Below, in pieces: positions 57,748 to 58,650 of a stretch of DNA of 58,650 bases (its first letter is position 1; the number at the start of each line of letters is the position of its first letter). Source of the DNA: Candidatus Heimdallarchaeota archaeon (GTDB taxonomy: Archaea; Asgardarchaeota; Heimdallarchaeia; Heimdallarchaeales; Heimdallarchaeaceae); assembly GCA_030668875.1 (NCBI GenBank), contig DAOVER010000019.1, positions 1-58,650 on the forward strand, given 5' to 3'. The notes beneath the pieces are model-generated. The model saw only the letters and a list, made by a program, of their open reading frames with translations. It did not search any database and was not told the DNA's origin. The translations under genes were made by a program, and so were the position numbers.

Positions 57748-58650
57748 TTAGCTTTCTTTTTTAAAAATTAGTATATTTTCTTTTTGCATTATATTATATA
57801 GCCCAAAAATTATTTTATCTATATTTCTCTCTAATTTGTAACCCATATTCTGGAATTGGTTTATGGTCATTTCTACTGTTTTGATTTCTTCTTTGTTAAT
57901 TCTAGCGTTACCAATAATTATGACACAATATTTGTCTTTCTTAAGTACTCTATCCATTTCTAAATAGGTTTTTTCCATGTCGTTGTTATAACTAGTAATC
58001 TTATCTTTTCCTTTTCCTCTAACACCTATGAAATCTTTTCTGATTATATCAATATCATGACCAAGAGCTGAAAGTGCATGTTTATCATTTTCTACATAAT
58101 CTAAAGCAATGGAATAGGGAGGAGAAGAGATAATTCCATCAATTGAATTTGAATCTAATCTCAACGCTCTTGAATCTCCTTGATAAATCTCAACCTTACC
58201 TAGTTTGAGATTGTGCTCTTTTTGTAAATCTGCATAATCAGAAATAGAAGTTATCATCCTTGCGGAATTCTTCAGAAATGACTTCCTGAAATCTTTCTTT
58301 CGTCTTCTTATCTTATCGCTATGAGCTATTAGTTCTGAAACCTTGAAGAAATTTCTTACTTCTGCTTCTTTTATTGTACTAATTATTTGTGATATCTTAG
58401 TAATTATTTCTTCTTCTTGATCTCCTTCTAATTTCTCAAGTTTTTCCTCAAATTCAGTTTGATTATAGATAATATTATCAATATGATCTATGGATTTGGT
58501 TTTAACTTGAGAGATTAAACTACATACTTCTGATATATCGACACCAATACAATTAATACCTAATAACTGAGCTTCTAAAGCTGCAGTTCCACTACCTACA
58601 AAAGGATCCAAAATGGTTTCACCTTCTTTTACTTTCATGAAGTTGATTAG
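57748..58650 (-). CDS. DNA methyltransferase (N4/N6 type), 5' end beyond window
   Basis: At least 300 residues; the frame stays open to the window edge (LINF precedes the first ATG at 58638), so the N-terminus lies outside. Seen: SAM-binding motif I DPFVGSGTAALEAQLLG and the catalytic motif IV SSPPYSIALDY, typical of amino-methyltransferases acting on DNA bases. The middle helical insert (~70-130) is a possible target-recognition or partner region. No restriction gene is visible. A tRNA-methylating role is less likely because the DPPY context differs. Confidence 0.75.
   Translation of the reverse strand, partial: LINFMKVKEGETILDPFVGSGTAALEAQLLGINCIGVDISEVCSLISQVKTKSIDHIDNIIYNQTEFEEKLEKLEGDQEEEIITKISQIISTIKEAEVRNFFKVSELIAHSDKIRRRKKDFRKSFLKNSARMITSISDYADLQKEHNLKLGKVEIYQGDSRALRLDSNSIDGIISSPPYSIALDYVENDKHALSALGHDIDIIRKDFIGVRGKGKDKITSYNNDMEKTYLEMDRVLKKDKYCVIIIGNARINKEEIKTVEMTINQFQNMGYKLERNIDKIIFGLYNIMQKENILIFKKES

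Noticed and set aside
1..58650. CRISPR arrays, rRNA, tRNA, insertion sequences with transposase, phage genes
   Set aside because: Looked for on both strands by eye; none found. The intein is the only clear selfish element.
57748..58650. Methyltransferase as a tRNA (guanine-10) enzyme
   Set aside because: Motif IV is SSPPYSIALDY with no visible THUMP domain; fits a DNA amino-methyltransferase better, though the N-terminus is outside the window.

Overview
The window is AT-rich (roughly one third G+C) chromosomal DNA from an archaeon, most likely an Asgard archaeon and perhaps a Heimdallarchaeia-type lineage. Many first genes of transcription units lie 24-30 nt downstream of a TATA-like box and look leaderless. 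Others carry an AAGGTG-type Shine-Dalgarno. An Arf/Sar-family GTPase fused to a longin/roadblock-like domain, two further proteins with similar domains, an ADP-forming acyl-CoA synthetase subunit, a tungsten-type aldehyde oxidoreductase and PEF-type surface-protein C-termini support the assignment. This is inference from protein features; no 16S rRNA or ribosomal gene is present.

Layout. 1-2.6 kb: a structured leader region, a longin/roadblock-like protein, three overlapping two-helix mini membrane proteins and a small leaderless ORF. 2.5-4.9 kb (minus): GTPase-longin fusion and AcdA-like alpha subunit. 5.3-9.2 kb: a giant surface protein with eight ~100-residue repeats, then an SDR-type threonine dehydrogenase. 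9.4-14.3 kb: an AOR/MoaD cluster; a join that truncates both a DUF3795 gene and a second MoaD gene; and a formate/nitrite-type channel plus glutaredoxin flanked by two direct repeats that carry dead degV 3' ends. 14.3-20.4 kb: a possible lipid-related neighbourhood (PAP2_3 phosphatase-like protein, radical SAM enzyme, TetR regulator, patatin lipase, DegV). 20.8-22.8 kb: a beta-helix surface protein. 23.0-25.7 kb: IMP dehydrogenase interrupted by a 451-residue intein exactly at the catalytic cysteine.

26.0-34.8 kb: a degenerate NUDIX/metallo-beta-lactamase fusion, a reductive-dehalogenase-like Fe-S protein, DUF72, a candidate small RNA with its own promoter and terminator, a zinc-ribbon protein, lysine 6-aminotransferase, the split formiminotransferase/cyclodeaminase pair, and a CoA-type NUDIX hydrolase. 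34.9-36.2 kb: a three-gene unknown operon. 36.2-41.7 kb (minus): two duplicated CBS-protein plus CPA2-antiporter units and a third antiporter carrying both a nonsense codon and a frameshift. 41.8-47.8 kb: an alpha/beta hydrolase, a TPR protein with a longin-like C-terminal domain, rubredoxin (found outside the ORF list), two more mini membrane proteins, and an MFS exporter with an operator-like array. 48-58.65 kb: a GH2 glycosidase, a copper module (two HMA chaperone-like proteins plus CopA), two secreted or anchored proteins, a lipoate ligase, a second intact DegV, and a DNA methyltransferase cut by the window edge.

Themes: membrane/GTPase-regulator biology typical of Asgard archaea, redox enzymes (AOR, rubredoxin, glutaredoxin, RdhA-like), amino-acid catabolism (threonine, lysine and the formiminoglutamate step of histidine breakdown), and active gene decay by tandem duplication. 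No CRISPR array, rRNA, tRNA or intact transposase was seen.
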